NCBI GenBank assembly: GCA_019241085.1
Contig: JAFAXH010000040.1
Span: 1 to 64,000 of the forward strand
Source of the DNA: Verrucomicrobiota bacterium
GTDB taxonomy: Bacteria > Verrucomicrobiota > Verrucomicrobiia > Chthoniobacterales > SZAS-18
Length of the DNA: 64,000 bases
Direction of reading: 5' to 3'
The notes below the pieces were generated by a model. The model was not told where the DNA came from. It saw nothing but the letters and a program-made list of their open reading frames with translations, and ran no database searches. Position 1 is the stretch's first letter, and each line of letters starts with the position of its first letter. The translations under genes and the position numbers were made by a program. Positions 35,987 through 44,495 of the stretch are shown here, piece by piece.

Positions 35987-37636
35987 ATGAACCATCTCTA
36001 CTACGGCGACAACCTCCACGTCCTGCGCGAGCACCTCGCCACGGAATCCGTGGACCTCATCTACCTCGACCCGCCCTTCAACTCGAAGCGCGACTACAAC
36101 CTCCTCTTCAAAGCCCCCAGCGGCCAGCAGAGCGAGGCGCAGATCACCGCCTTCGAGGACTCCTGGCATTGGGGCGAGCAGGCCGAGCGCGAGTTCGACG
36201 AGATCATCAAGGGGCACAACACCGACCTTGCGCAGTTGATGCACGCGTTGCGCTCGTTCCTCGGGCAGAACGACATGATGGCCTACCTGACCATGATGGC
36301 CAACCGCCTCGTCGAGCTGCACCGCGTGCTCAAACCCACCGGGTCGCTCTATCTGCACTGCGATCCCACCGCCTCGCATTATCTCAAGATCGTCCTCGAC
36401 GGAGTCTTCGGGAAAGAAAACTTCCGCAATGAGATTACGTGGAAAAGGCGGGTCGGAATGAGCAGCGCCGTTCACGAATCAAACCGCTTTGGAATCATCA
36501 CGGACACAATTTTATTCTACGCAAAGTCAGACGAAGCGCTTTTTCATCCGCAATACAACAGAGATTCGTCGGACTATCAGGAATATATCCGTGAACGATT
36601 CACGATGGTTGATAAAGACGGGCGACGCTATCAAGCAACAAGCCTCGTTAATCCAGCTTACCGTCCAAACCTCATTTACGAATACAAAGGTTACAAGCCG
36701 CCGAAGAACGGTTGGATGATCACAAAGGAAAAGATGGAACAATGGGACAAAGAAAATCGACTTTACTTTCCTGAAAACAAAGAGGGGCGTATTCGCCGTA
36801 AAAGCTACGCGGACGAATTGCGAGGTAGGCCGGTGCAAAATCTATGGGCGGATATTCCAGAGATTAACTCGCAGGCGGAGGAGCGTCTTGGATACCCCAC
36901 CCAAAAACCTCTAGCACTCCTTGAGCGTATTATTGAAGCCAGTAGCGACGAAGGCGACTTAGTCCTCGATCCTTTTTGTGGCTGCGGCACCGCTGTCCAC
37001 GCTGCGGAGAATCTGAACAGGCAATGGATTGGCATCGACGTTACTCACCTTGCAATCTCGCTCATTGAGAAGCGCCTAAAAGACGCCTTTAAGCATCGGC
37101 AGGAACAAAAACTCCAATTCCACATCCACGGCACGCCGCAGGACATCGCCGGCGCGCGGCACCTCGCCACCCTCAGCGAACACGACGGGCGGTATCAGTT
37201 CCAGTATTGGGCCGTCTCGCTCGTCGAAGCCCAACCGGCGCAGGGCGGCAAGAAAGGCGCGGACAAAGGGATCGACGGCCTCAAGTTTTTCTACGACGTG
37301 GACGGCAAGGGAGCGCACAAAGCGGTCGTCAGCGTCAAGAGCGGCAAGCTCAAGGCCGACGATGTGCGCGCGCTCAACCACGTCCGCGAGCGTGAGGGGG
37401 CGGACTTCGGCTTTCTGCTCACGCTGGAGCCGCCCACCAAGCCGATGCAGGCCGACGCGGCCACGGCCGGGCTTTACGAAAGCCCGACAGGGAAGAAATA
37501 TCCGCGCGTCCAGTTGCTCACTATCGAGAATTTGCTGGCCGGCAGCGAGCGCGCGGAACATCCCGACGCCATGCCGAACACCAATTTCAAGAAGGCGAAG
37601 GTCGAGAGCAGCGGCAAGCAGGGGCAGTTGTTGTGA
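35987..37636 (+). CDS. DNA methyltransferase fused to an Mrr-like restriction nuclease domain
   Basis: 549 residues from the ATG at 35987. Residues about 20-145 hold the catalytic block with VDLIYLDPPFNS (motif IV, D-P-P-F). A central target-recognition region follows, and the SAM-binding motif I comes late (VLDPFCGCGTAVHAA, near residue 325), the order of beta-class N6-adenine/N4-cytosine enzymes. The C-terminal ~130 residues have GADKGIDGLKFFYD and KAVVSVKSGK, spaced like the D...(E/Q)xK site of Mrr-type nucleases. The segment 36430-37090 is AT-richer (79 of 180 bases G+C at 36481-36660) than both ends, suggesting exchange of the recognition domain. No separate restriction gene is near. Confidence 0.85.
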   Translation: MNHLYYGDNLHVLREHLATESVDLIYLDPPFNSKRDYNLLFKAPSGQQSEAQITAFEDSWHWGEQAEREFDEIIKGHNTDLAQLMHALRSFLGQNDMMAYLTMMANRLVELHRVLKPTGSLYLHCDPTASHYLKIVLDGVFGKENFRNEITWKRRVGMSSAVHESNRFGIITDTILFYAKSDEALFHPQYNRDSSDYQEYIRERFTMVDKDGRRYQATSLVNPAYRPNLIYEYKGYKPPKNGWMITKEKMEQWDKENRLYFPENKEGRIRRKSYADELRGRPVQNLWADIPEINSQAEERLGYPTQKPLALLERIIEASSDEGDLVLDPFCGCGTAVHAAENLNRQWIGIDVTHLAISLIEKRLKDAFKHRQEQKLQFHIHGTPQDIAGARHLATLSEHDGRYQFQYWAVSLVEAQPAQGGKKGADKGIDGLKFFYDVDGKGAHKAVVSVKSGKLKADDVRALNHVREREGADFGFLLTLEPPTKPMQADAATAGLYESPTGKKYPRVQLLTIENLLAGSERAEHPDAMPNTNFKKAKVESSGKQGQLL

Positions 37637-37748
37637 AAGCGAGCTTGGCGCGGCGTTTCCACGCGCGAGGCGTCGTTTGGTTGACAATAGCCCAGCGCTC
37701 GCGGCCCGGAGTCCTCGCTTCCGGCTCGAATGCTTCGTTTCTGCTGAA

Positions 37749-37892
37749 AATAGCCCAGCGCTTCAGCGCTGGGGAAACGGGTGCGGCATGAGGAATAGTC
37801 CCGGCCGGGACGGCAGAACGGTTCTTTCGTCCCTGACGGGACTTTGCGCCTGACCGACAACGCCTTTCCCAGCGCTGAAGCGCTGGGCTATT
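37749..37892. repeat. Nested palindromic element F
   Basis: A 25-base sequence at 37749-37773 (containing CCCAGCGCTTCAGCGCTGGG, itself a near-perfect palindrome) recurs as an exact reverse complement at 37868-37892. Inside lies a second inverted pair, AGTCCCGGCCGGGAC and GTCCCTGACGGGACT. The first 14 bases of the outer arm (AATAGCCCAGCGCT) occur once more in direct orientation at 37686-37699. No gene is supported between 37637 and about 38140. Confidence 0.85.
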
Positions 37893-38032
37893 GTCGCCAG
37901 ACACCCTTTCTAAGCACCGGAGCACTGAGCCATGGTCAAAAGATATGCAATTTCAACGGTTTTACATCTAATCTCCGTGTGCAACTTAGAAATGTGTGAA
38001 ACGAATGAGAAAATCGGCCGGTGGGCGAGGGG

Positions 38033-38144
38033 TTGGAGGCGATGTTTGAGAGATTGGAGACAAAGTTCAGAGCATTGGAGTGGATGAACGAGGGATTGGA
38101 GATAAAAGGTGAGGCTTTGGAGCCAAAAATGTTTATCATTGGAG
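38033..38144. repeat. 21-bp-period TTGGAG tandem array
   Basis: TTGGAG occurs at 38033, 38054, 38075, 38096 and 38117, exactly 21 bases apart, and again at 38139 (22 bases). The bases between are degenerate but G/A-rich, with a TGAG-like half-way motif in several units. Read as protein the array would give a heptad L-E pattern, yet the frame is not part of a credible gene. It abuts the GH127 remnant. Confidence 0.85.
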
Positions 38145-38406
38145 CCAACTACTTGCTCTCGCTGGAGGTTGACCGCTTTTTGCACAATACCCACCTCTCC
38201 TGCGGCCTGGAACCCAAGGGCGCGCTCTACGGCGGTTGGAGGCGCGGGGCATCGCCGGGCATTCGCTGGGGCATTATTTGACGGCGCTGTCGCAGCAATT
38301 TGCCGCGTCGGGCGACGCGCGTTTCCGCCAGCGCATCGACTATCTCGTCAATGAAATGGCCGAGTGCCAGCAACGTTACGGCGACGGCTACATTGGCGCG
38401 TTGCAG
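38145..38406 (+). pseudogene. Remnant of a GH127 (DUF1680) beta-L-arabinofuranosidase-like gene
   Basis: One frame reads NYLLSLEVDRFLHN and GLEPKGALYGGW; another continues EARGIAGHSLGHYLTALSQQ and IDYLVNEMAECQQRYGDGYI. Together these are the conserved opening of GH127 enzymes. The switch near 38239 corresponds to loss of a single G in the GGW-E junction. Both ends of the gene are missing: the array of TTGGAG units replaces the N-terminus, and homology stops after YIGAL. It is a decayed fragment. Confidence 0.8.
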
Positions 38407-38480
38407 CCGCTCGAACTGACGACGTTGCGCGACTCCCAAGGATGGACGCTGGCGATGATCCTGACATAGTGCCGGGGAAC

Positions 38481-39464
38481 ATGAGGAAGCGACCCTTCGG
38501 CACCACCCGGTTCATGGCTGCGGAAATCGGCTTGGGCTGCTGGCAGCTCGGCGGCAACGATTGGGGCAGCCTCGACGAGAAATCGGCTTTTGAAATTCTC
38601 GCCGCGGCGCTCGCTGCCGGCGTCAATTTTCTGGATACAGCCGATGTGTATGGCGACGGCCGCAGTGAGACGCTGATCGGCCGTTTCTTGAAAAGCCGTG
38701 CCGAGGAAGTCTTCGTCGCCACCAAACTCGGCCGCACCGCCGAGCTGTATCCGGATTATTATACTGAAGAGGCGATCCGCGCCGCGACCGAGGCATCGCT
38801 CGCGCGGCTGGGAGTGGAGGCGCTCGACCTGACGCAACTGCACTGCGTGCCCACGGAAGTGCTGCGGCGCGGCGAGGTGTTCGGCTGGCTGCGGAAGCTG
38901 CGGGACGAGGGCAAGATCAAGCACTTCGGCGCGAGCGTGGAGTCGATGGAGGAAGCCTTGCTCTGTCTCGAACAGGACGGCCTGACCTCGCTGCAAATCA
39001 TCTGCAACATCTTCCGGCAAAAGCCGGTCTCGACCTTGTTTGCGCAGGCGCGGGAGCGTGGCGTCGCCCTCATCGTGCGCCTGCCGTTGGCGAGTGGTTT
39101 GTTGACGGGGAAGTGGACGACGCAGAGTGAGTTTGCCGAGAGCGATCACCGGCATTTCAATCGCGACGGGCAATTTTTCAACGTGGGAGAAACCTTCGCC
39201 GGCCTGCCGTTCGAGCAGGGAGTCGCCTTGGCGGACGCCCTCAAGCCGTCGGTGCCGGCCGGCTGGACCATGAGCCAAATGGCCCAGCGCTGGATTCTCG
39301 ATCACGACGCGGTTTCGGTGGTGATTCCCGGTGCTTCGCGTCCGGAGCAGGCCAGGGCGAACGCCGCCGTTTCCGATTTGCCGCCGTTGCCGGGTGAACT
39401 GCACACGCGGCTCCGCGAGTTTTATCTGGCGGAGGTCGCCCCGCACATTCGCGGCCCGTATTGA
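38481..39464 (+). CDS. Aldo/keto reductase
   Basis: 327 residues from the ATG at 38481 (RKRPFGTTRFMAAEIGLGCW), the usual start. The AKR tetrad is visible: Asp and Tyr in VNFLDTADVYGDGRSE, Lys in EVFVATKLGRT and His in LTQLHCVPTEVL. The cofactor end is VVIPGASRPEQARAN. These TIM-barrel enzymes reduce sugars, aldehydes or ketones with NADPH; the substrate is unknown. It starts 74 bases after the GH127 remnant, which may point to a lost sugar-use locus, and converges on a solute-binding protein gene. Confidence 0.92.
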   Translation: MRKRPFGTTRFMAAEIGLGCWQLGGNDWGSLDEKSAFEILAAALAAGVNFLDTADVYGDGRSETLIGRFLKSRAEEVFVATKLGRTAELYPDYYTEEAIRAATEASLARLGVEALDLTQLHCVPTEVLRRGEVFGWLRKLRDEGKIKHFGASVESMEEALLCLEQDGLTSLQIICNIFRQKPVSTLFAQARERGVALIVRLPLASGLLTGKWTTQSEFAESDHRHFNRDGQFFNVGETFAGLPFEQGVALADALKPSVPAGWTMSQMAQRWILDHDAVSVVIPGASRPEQARANAAVSDLPPLPGELHTRLREFYLAEVAPHIRGPY

Positions 39465-39474
39465 GCGAGGAGAG

Positions 39475-40488
39475 TCAGCTGCCGGGCAAGGCGTGCAGCT
39501 CTGGGAAAAAGAGGTCTTTCCACGAGGCGGGCGCCTCCGGGATGCGGCCTACTTTTTGCATGAAGGTCGCCGTCTTCATGGTTTGCAGCGGAGTCAGGGT
39601 GAATTCCGTCCGCGGGTCCGAAATGATCTGGATGATCTCGTCCAGGGATTCTTTGGAATTCGACATTTTGAGGTAAAGCTCTGCCGCGGCGCGCTTGTCC
39701 TTGTTGATGCGCTCGGTCGCTTCCTTGTAGGCGGCGAGAAACGCGGCGTAGGTCTTCGGATTTTCATCGCGGAACTTGCTGGTGCACCAGACCACGTTGA
39801 ACGTCGCCGGTCCGCCGAGGATGTCGTAGGAGTCGATGACGGCATGGATGCCCGGCGTGGCCAGCTCGCGGCTTTGATACGGCGGCGAGGCAAAGTGCGC
39901 GGTGATCTCGGATTTCCCGCCGAGCAAGGCCGCCATCGAGTCCGGGTGCGACATCGAGACGGTGAAGCTGTCGAGCTGCTGATATTTATCCTGTCCGAAG
40001 GCTTGCGCCGCCGCCATCTGCAGCAGCAGAGCTTGCGTGGAAACTTTCACTGTGGTGACCGCGATCTTGTCCTTGTCGGTGAAGTCCTGCACCGTTTTCA
40101 CGGCAGCGTTGTTCGTGCAAAGAATGTTCGGCATGGAGTTGAGCGCGCCGATGCTCTTCACGTTCAGCGGCGTCTTGTGCGTCTTGGACCAGAGCGTGAT
40201 GAGCGAAGGCACGCCACCGGTGCCGAAGTCCAGGCCGCCGGAGAGCAGGGCATCGTTCATGGCGCCCGGACCACCGAGTTTTGCCCAGGTGCATTTGATG
40301 TCGCCCAAACCCATCTCCTTGGCTTTCGCTTCGACGAGGTGATCGTTTTCCATGAGCATGAGCGCGAGGTAGCTCAGGCCATATTGCTGCGCGGCGCGCA
40401 CCTCTTTGGTTTCGGCCTGCAAACGCGCTGGCAGCAGTGCGAGCACAACCGACGCGGCCGGCAGCAGGAGGAGGGGGAGTTTTTTCAT
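39475..40488 (-). CDS. ABC transporter solute-binding protein, NMT1/taurine-nitrate type (orphan)
   Basis: 337 residues from the ATG at 40488. A signal peptide (KKLPLLLLPAASVVLALLPA, cut near RLQA) leads a periplasmic-binding fold: RAAQQYGLSYLALMLMENDH, GGLDFGTGGVPSLITLWSKT, IGALNSMPNILCTNN and a C-terminal AAELYLKMSNSKESLDEI. This is the group for sulfonates, nitrate or thiamine precursors. No ATP-binding or permease gene is near, so it may serve a transporter encoded elsewhere. An unusually polar G-G-x-L-D-F-G-T-G-G keeps the family's phosphate- or sulfonate-like binding loop. Confidence 0.88.
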   Translation of the reverse strand: MKKLPLLLLPAASVVLALLPARLQAETKEVRAAQQYGLSYLALMLMENDHLVEAKAKEMGLGDIKCTWAKLGGPGAMNDALLSGGLDFGTGGVPSLITLWSKTHKTPLNVKSIGALNSMPNILCTNNAAVKTVQDFTDKDKIAVTTVKVSTQALLLQMAAAQAFGQDKYQQLDSFTVSMSHPDSMAALLGGKSEITAHFASPPYQSRELATPGIHAVIDSYDILGGPATFNVVWCTSKFRDENPKTYAAFLAAYKEATERINKDKRAAAELYLKMSNSKESLDEIIQIISDPRTEFTLTPLQTMKTATFMQKVGRIPEAPASWKDLFFPELHALPGS

Positions 40489-40628
40489 AAGTTCAAAAAC
40501 AGAATCGGCGGTCGCCGGACATTTGACGGCTTGTGCGGGGACACGGCACGAGCCGCGCCGGGAAGAAGCGCGTGGCTTTCCCTGGAAAAGTCGGTGACAG
40601 CAAATGGGAATGCCGCGCCTGGCTGGGT

Positions 40629-43076
40629 TCACGACGTGACGAGCAGGAGCGCGCAGGGGATTTGCTCGATCAATGCCGTGGCGGCATGACCGAAAAAAAG
40701 GCGTTCGCCGCTCGGTCGGGCTTTGACGCCCAGGACGACGAGGTTGTGCCGGCCGCGTGCCACCTGATCCATGATGGCGTCGTCCTGCCCGCGCCGGATG
40801 ATGACGCGCGCGGTGACGGGCACACCCTCGCGCTGGCCGAGCGCCTCCACCTCGCCGACGAGCGCCACGAGGGCGCGCCCGGTGCGCAGCCGGCGCTCCG
40901 GCGAGTGGCGCAACAGGTCGTTCTCATCGGGCGGGCGGGCGACGTGCAGCGCAGTGACCTGGCCGCCGGCGGCTTTGGCGATGGCGACGGCCACCTCGGC
41001 GGCGCGGCGGGAATAATCGGTGCCCGTCGTCGGCACCAGGATGTTGAGCGCGCCGGCAGCCAGCGGGTCGGGCGGCAACAGTTGTTCGCCGCGGGCAACG
41101 GCGACGGCCGTGGAGCCTGCAAAACCCCGGATCACTTTCTCCAACGCCCGGCGCAAGGTGCCGTGATAAACCTCGTCTTCCTCGTCCGCGTCCACCGGCG
41201 TTTCCGAGGTTTCCACCGGCCAGGCAAGGCCGAGGAAGATCATGTCATAACCCTTTCCCGCCTCGGCCAGCACGGTGACGGCATGGTCAGGCTTTTTGGA
41301 ACTATCGCCGCCCGCCGTGGCAGCCGTCTCCGAGAGGCTGGGGTTGCTGACTTTCAAGAGCAACTCAGCCGCTGGCGCCGGCTCGGCAACGGCGGCCGGC
41401 GTGGACAGCGCGGAGGTTGCGGCGGCAGTGGTGGCAGCAGCCGCCGCGATGGCCGCCGCGGTGTCAGCGCGCGTGGCATCCGTCTGCTGAGCCTGTTGCC
41501 CGCCGCGGTCGGCGGCGCTTTGGACGAGGGCGGCTGGGCCTTCCGCGCTGCTGGCGCTGCGCGCCGCGCGACGGGGCTGGCCCAGTTCGAGCACGGTGGC
41601 CGTGATTTGCCGCGCGCCGACAAAGTAGCCCGCGAGCCGCGCCGCGAGCCGGCCGTCGGGAGAGGCGTCCACGCCGATGAGCAGCCGCTCCACGCCCGGC
41701 ACGAATTCATCCTCCTCCTTCGCCTCGCGTTCCAATCGCTCCTTCTCCTCGCCCGTCGGCGGGATGCGGGCCAGCGCCCAGCGCAGCAGTGGCGGCGTGA
41801 ACAGCGTCGTCAAAATCGCCATGAGCACAATGAGCGTGAAAAGGTCGCGCGTGAGCACGCCCATGCCCAAACCGATGGAGGCCACGATGATCTCCGTGGA
41901 GCCGCGCGCATTCATCGCGATGGCCAGCGCCAGCGCCTCCCGGTGCGCGATGCGCCCGAGCCGCCCGCCGACGTAGCAGCCGGCCAATTTGCCAAAGGAA
42001 GCGATCGCCACCAGCCCGGCCGCCAGCCCCAGCGTGCGTGGGTTGCCGAGGATGGTCAGGTTAATGGACAACCCGGCGACGCCGAAGAAGACAGGCATGA
42101 AAAGGGCGACGATCAAGCCCCGGAGCTGTTGCTCGATGTGCTTCGTCAGGATGGGCGATTGCCCGACGAGAATGCCGGCGACAAACGCGCCCAGCACCGT
42201 GTGCACGCCGATGAGGTCCGTCGCCAGCGCCATCAATCCCATGAACACCAGGATGAGCGTGATGACCGGCACCTCGACGGTGATGTGGTCATTGGTCCAG
42301 CGAATCAATCGCGGCACCACGCGCCGGCCCAGCGTGAAGGAAAGCGCCAGAAAAAGCGCCGTGCCCGCGACGCTCGCGCCCAGGCCGGCAATGTCCACCC
42401 GCCCGTTGGCCGCCACGCCGCCGACCAGCGCGATGATGATCCACGCCGCCGTGTCGTCCAGGATCGCCGCCGCGAGGATGACCTGGCCGATGTTGCGCCG
42501 CATGAAGTCCACCTCGCGGATGATCGCGGCCACGATCTTGACCGAGGAAATCGACAGCGCCGTCGCCAGAAACAGCGCCGTCAGCAGCCGGCGGTTCGGG
42601 TCCGGCAGCATCGCGTCGGGCAGGAATTCTCCCAACGCGAAACCGCAGATGAAAGGCAGAACGATGCCTGCGAGCGACGCCGTGACCGCCGTGCTGCGGA
42701 CGCGCTTGACCAGCTTCAAGTCCGTCTCCATGCCCGTGAGCAGCAGCAGCAACAGCACGCCCAACTGCGAGATGGCGTCGAGCATCTTCTTCTGCGCCGC
42801 CACGTCGGGGAAAAGCGCGTGCTGCCCCGCCGGCCACAACGTCCCCAGCACCGTCGGCCCCAGCAGGATGCCCGCGATGAGCTGCCCCATCACCGCCGGC
42901 TGCCGCAACCGCTGCATCACTTCCCCCGCCAATCTCCCGACCAGCAGCAAGGCGACGAGTTGCAGCAGGAAAACGCGCACCGTGTGGTCAGTGGCCAGCG
43001 CGCCCGCGGCACTGCCGCCACCCGCCGGCGCAGCAGACGCCAGAAACCAAAGCGCAAGCGGCGGGACAAAGTGCAT
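40629..43076 (-). CDS. CPA2-type cation/proton antiporter with C-terminal USP-like domains
   Basis: 815 residues. The first ~410 form about 12 membrane helices of the Kef/NapA-type antiporter fold (LLVGRLAGEVMQRLRQPAVM, GQLIAGILLGPTVLGTLWPA, VILAAAILDDTAAWIIIALV with the conserved Asp pair, GAFVAGILVGQ, and IAMNARGSTEIIVASIGLGM). An Ala-rich linker at about 500-560 separates two universal-stress-like domains (RLLIGVDASPDGRLAARLAG and, at the end, LNILVPTTGTDYSRRAAEVA with HNLVVLGVKARPSGERLFFG). Such proteins move Na+ or K+ against H+, with the soluble domains probably sensing nucleotides. It is a single gene. Confidence 0.92.
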   Translation of the reverse strand: MHFVPPLALWFLASAAPAGGGSAAGALATDHTVRVFLLQLVALLLVGRLAGEVMQRLRQPAVMGQLIAGILLGPTVLGTLWPAGQHALFPDVAAQKKMLDAISQLGVLLLLLLTGMETDLKLVKRVRSTAVTASLAGIVLPFICGFALGEFLPDAMLPDPNRRLLTALFLATALSISSVKIVAAIIREVDFMRRNIGQVILAAAILDDTAAWIIIALVGGVAANGRVDIAGLGASVAGTALFLALSFTLGRRVVPRLIRWTNDHITVEVPVITLILVFMGLMALATDLIGVHTVLGAFVAGILVGQSPILTKHIEQQLRGLIVALFMPVFFGVAGLSINLTILGNPRTLGLAAGLVAIASFGKLAGCYVGGRLGRIAHREALALAIAMNARGSTEIIVASIGLGMGVLTRDLFTLIVLMAILTTLFTPPLLRWALARIPPTGEEKERLEREAKEEDEFVPGVERLLIGVDASPDGRLAARLAGYFVGARQITATVLELGQPRRAARSASSAEGPAALVQSAADRGGQQAQQTDATRADTAAAIAAAAATTAAATSALSTPAAVAEPAPAAELLLKVSNPSLSETAATAGGDSSKKPDHAVTVLAEAGKGYDMIFLGLAWPVETSETPVDADEEDEVYHGTLRRALEKVIRGFAGSTAVAVARGEQLLPPDPLAAGALNILVPTTGTDYSRRAAEVAVAIAKAAGGQVTALHVARPPDENDLLRHSPERRLRTGRALVALVGEVEALGQREGVPVTARVIIRRGQDDAIMDQVARGRHNLVVLGVKARPSGERLFFGHAATALIEQIPCALLLVTS

Positions 43077-43261
43077 AAAAAATCAGTGGAAGATACGGCG
43101 CAGAAACAAGGACTCCTTCCTCCAATCGGCGCACGCAGTTTGGGCTGCCGCCACGCTCAACCATTTTCTCCAGCCGTCGAGCAGACCGCGTGAATGCCCG
43201 CCGCATCATCACGCATAACGTCCGCCATCTCAGGCTAGCCCGCGCACTCCGCATCGAAGTC

Positions 43262-43290
43262 TTGCTGCCCCGCTAGTTCGCGCTCATAAT
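43262..43290 (+). promoter_or_regulatory. Sigma70-type promoter before the antitoxin-like remnant
   Basis: TTGCTG (43262-43267), 17-base spacer, CATAAT (43285-43290). The remnant's ATG at 43300 is 10 bases downstream, again a leaderless arrangement like that at 33167. Confidence 0.5.
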
Positions 43291-43299
43291 TCCAATGCC

Positions 43300-43524
43300 A
43301 TGACGATCCAAGTCATGCTTCCCGGCAGCCTCGCCGCGCAAGCGCGCGAACTCGCCACCCGCAAGCACATCTCCGTGGACGCCCTCATCGCGCAACTCGA
43401 TCGCGCTCCTTAACACCCCACCATCGCCGAGCGTGCCGCGCGTGTGAACTAGGAGAAAGTGGACGAAATTCTTGCCCGCGGCTCTGAACACGCCGCCTGT
43501 GCCGGGGGACGAGCGGTAAGACAC
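43300..43524 (+). pseudogene. Decayed small antitoxin-like gene
   Basis: In one frame from the ATG at 43300 the sequence reads TIQVMLPGSLAAQARELATR and KHISVDALIAQL, then a TAA at 43411, then HPTIAERAARVN, a TAG at 43450 where a Trp codon is expected, and EKVDEILARGSEHAA. I know intact small verrucomicrobial proteins of this form ('...ERAARVNWEKVDEILARG'), possibly antitoxins. Two in-frame stops mean it is no longer a normal gene. It still carries a good promoter. Confidence 0.65.
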
Positions 43525-43583
43525 CCTGAGCGCGAGAAAGTCTCGTTGAGTTTTGGCTCTCGTGCGACGAAGTGTGGCGGCCT

Positions 43584-44495
43584 ATGGCGAAAGTGATCTC
43601 CTTCATCAACTACAAGGGCGGTGTCGGGAAAACGACCACCACCTATCACATCGGATGCGCTCTTGCGATGTTCGCTCCTCGAAAGCGCGTTCTGCTCATT
43701 GATGCCGACCCTCAGACCAACTTGACATTCCTATGCAGCGATTTTGTCGCTTGGGAAAGCCGATTGAAGACGCACGGTTCGCTAGAAACGCTTTATGCGG
43801 CGTATATCGAAAATCGGAAAATCTCGATTCGTGACATCATCTGGCAAAAACCGATGAACCGACCAGAGCTCAGCGGCGTGGACTTAGTGCCTTCGGACAT
43901 CGAACTGCTCGACATTGATCTTCGCCTCCAATCCAAGACTAGAGCCGCAACGACTATTCAGGAAATTGCGGAGACACATCTTGAGCAGCGTTCAATCCTC
44001 CAGAAAGCAATCGCGGAAGTCGCGAACGACTACGAATACATCCTGATTGATTGCCCGCCGAATCTCTACTTGGCGACTCAGAACGCTCTCTACGCTAGCG
44101 ACGGCTTTCTTGTGACCTTGATGCCAGACCATTTCTCAACAGTTGGCGTGAATTTTCTGGATCGAAAAATTCAGCAGCTTCTTCGTGAGAGAAGTCTTGC
44201 GGAACAAATAGTGAACCCCACGGCAGGCGACACGAAGACTTTGCCGTTTCATCTTTGCTTTGTGAAAGTGAACGTCACGGCGGGACGAACCCAACTCGTA
44301 GCCCAAGAACAAATGGCACTAGTGCGAAGAATGCCACGCTTCGCCGATAAGTGTTTCAAGGCCATTACCGAGGATTTTAAGGACATCAGGGAGGCGACGA
44401 CGGAGCAATGCCCCGTTTTCCTCAATGATCCCGGCTCACAGAACGACAACAATTATCGCAGGATGGCCGAAGAGTTCGGGACAAAATTCGCATGA
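43584..44495 (+). CDS. ParA-family ATPase (orphan)
   Basis: 303 residues from the ATG at 43584 (MAKVISFINYKGGVGKTTTT), with the deviant Walker A lysine pair K-G-G-V-G-K-T-T; Walker B-like elements are RVLLIDADPQTNLTFLC and YEYILIDCPPNLYLATQNAL. The C-terminal part (residues ~150-303) is longer than in minimal MinD/ParA. ParA ATPases form dimers on DNA and position cargo. No ParB gene or parS-like array is near. G+C is lower than in the flanks (28 of 60 bases at 44161-44220). It is coupled by ATGA to the next gene. Confidence 0.88.
   Translation: MAKVISFINYKGGVGKTTTTYHIGCALAMFAPRKRVLLIDADPQTNLTFLCSDFVAWESRLKTHGSLETLYAAYIENRKISIRDIIWQKPMNRPELSGVDLVPSDIELLDIDLRLQSKTRAATTIQEIAETHLEQRSILQKAIAEVANDYEYILIDCPPNLYLATQNALYASDGFLVTLMPDHFSTVGVNFLDRKIQQLLRERSLAEQIVNPTAGDTKTLPFHLCFVKVNVTAGRTQLVAQEQMALVRRMPRFADKCFKAITEDFKDIREATTEQCPVFLNDPGSQNDNNYRRMAEEFGTKFA

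Noticed and set aside
38033-38144. CRISPR-like array
   Set aside because: The repeated part is only about 6 bases at 21-base steps with degenerate interiors; no 23-47-base repeats or cas genes occur.
37936-38148. Minus-strand frame with repeated Ser-Asn-Leu motifs
   Set aside because: It is the complement of the same 21-base array and has no start context or homology.
38021-38281. Coiled-coil protein encoded by the TTGGAG array
   Set aside because: The frame runs into the frameshifted GH127 remnant and has no plausible end; the pattern is explained by the 21-base DNA period.
40533-43193. Very long open frame (886 codons) on the plus strand opposite the antiporter gene
   Set aside because: It is the antisense shadow of a well-supported membrane protein in GC-rich DNA; its translation is Arg/His/Gln-rich with no motifs.
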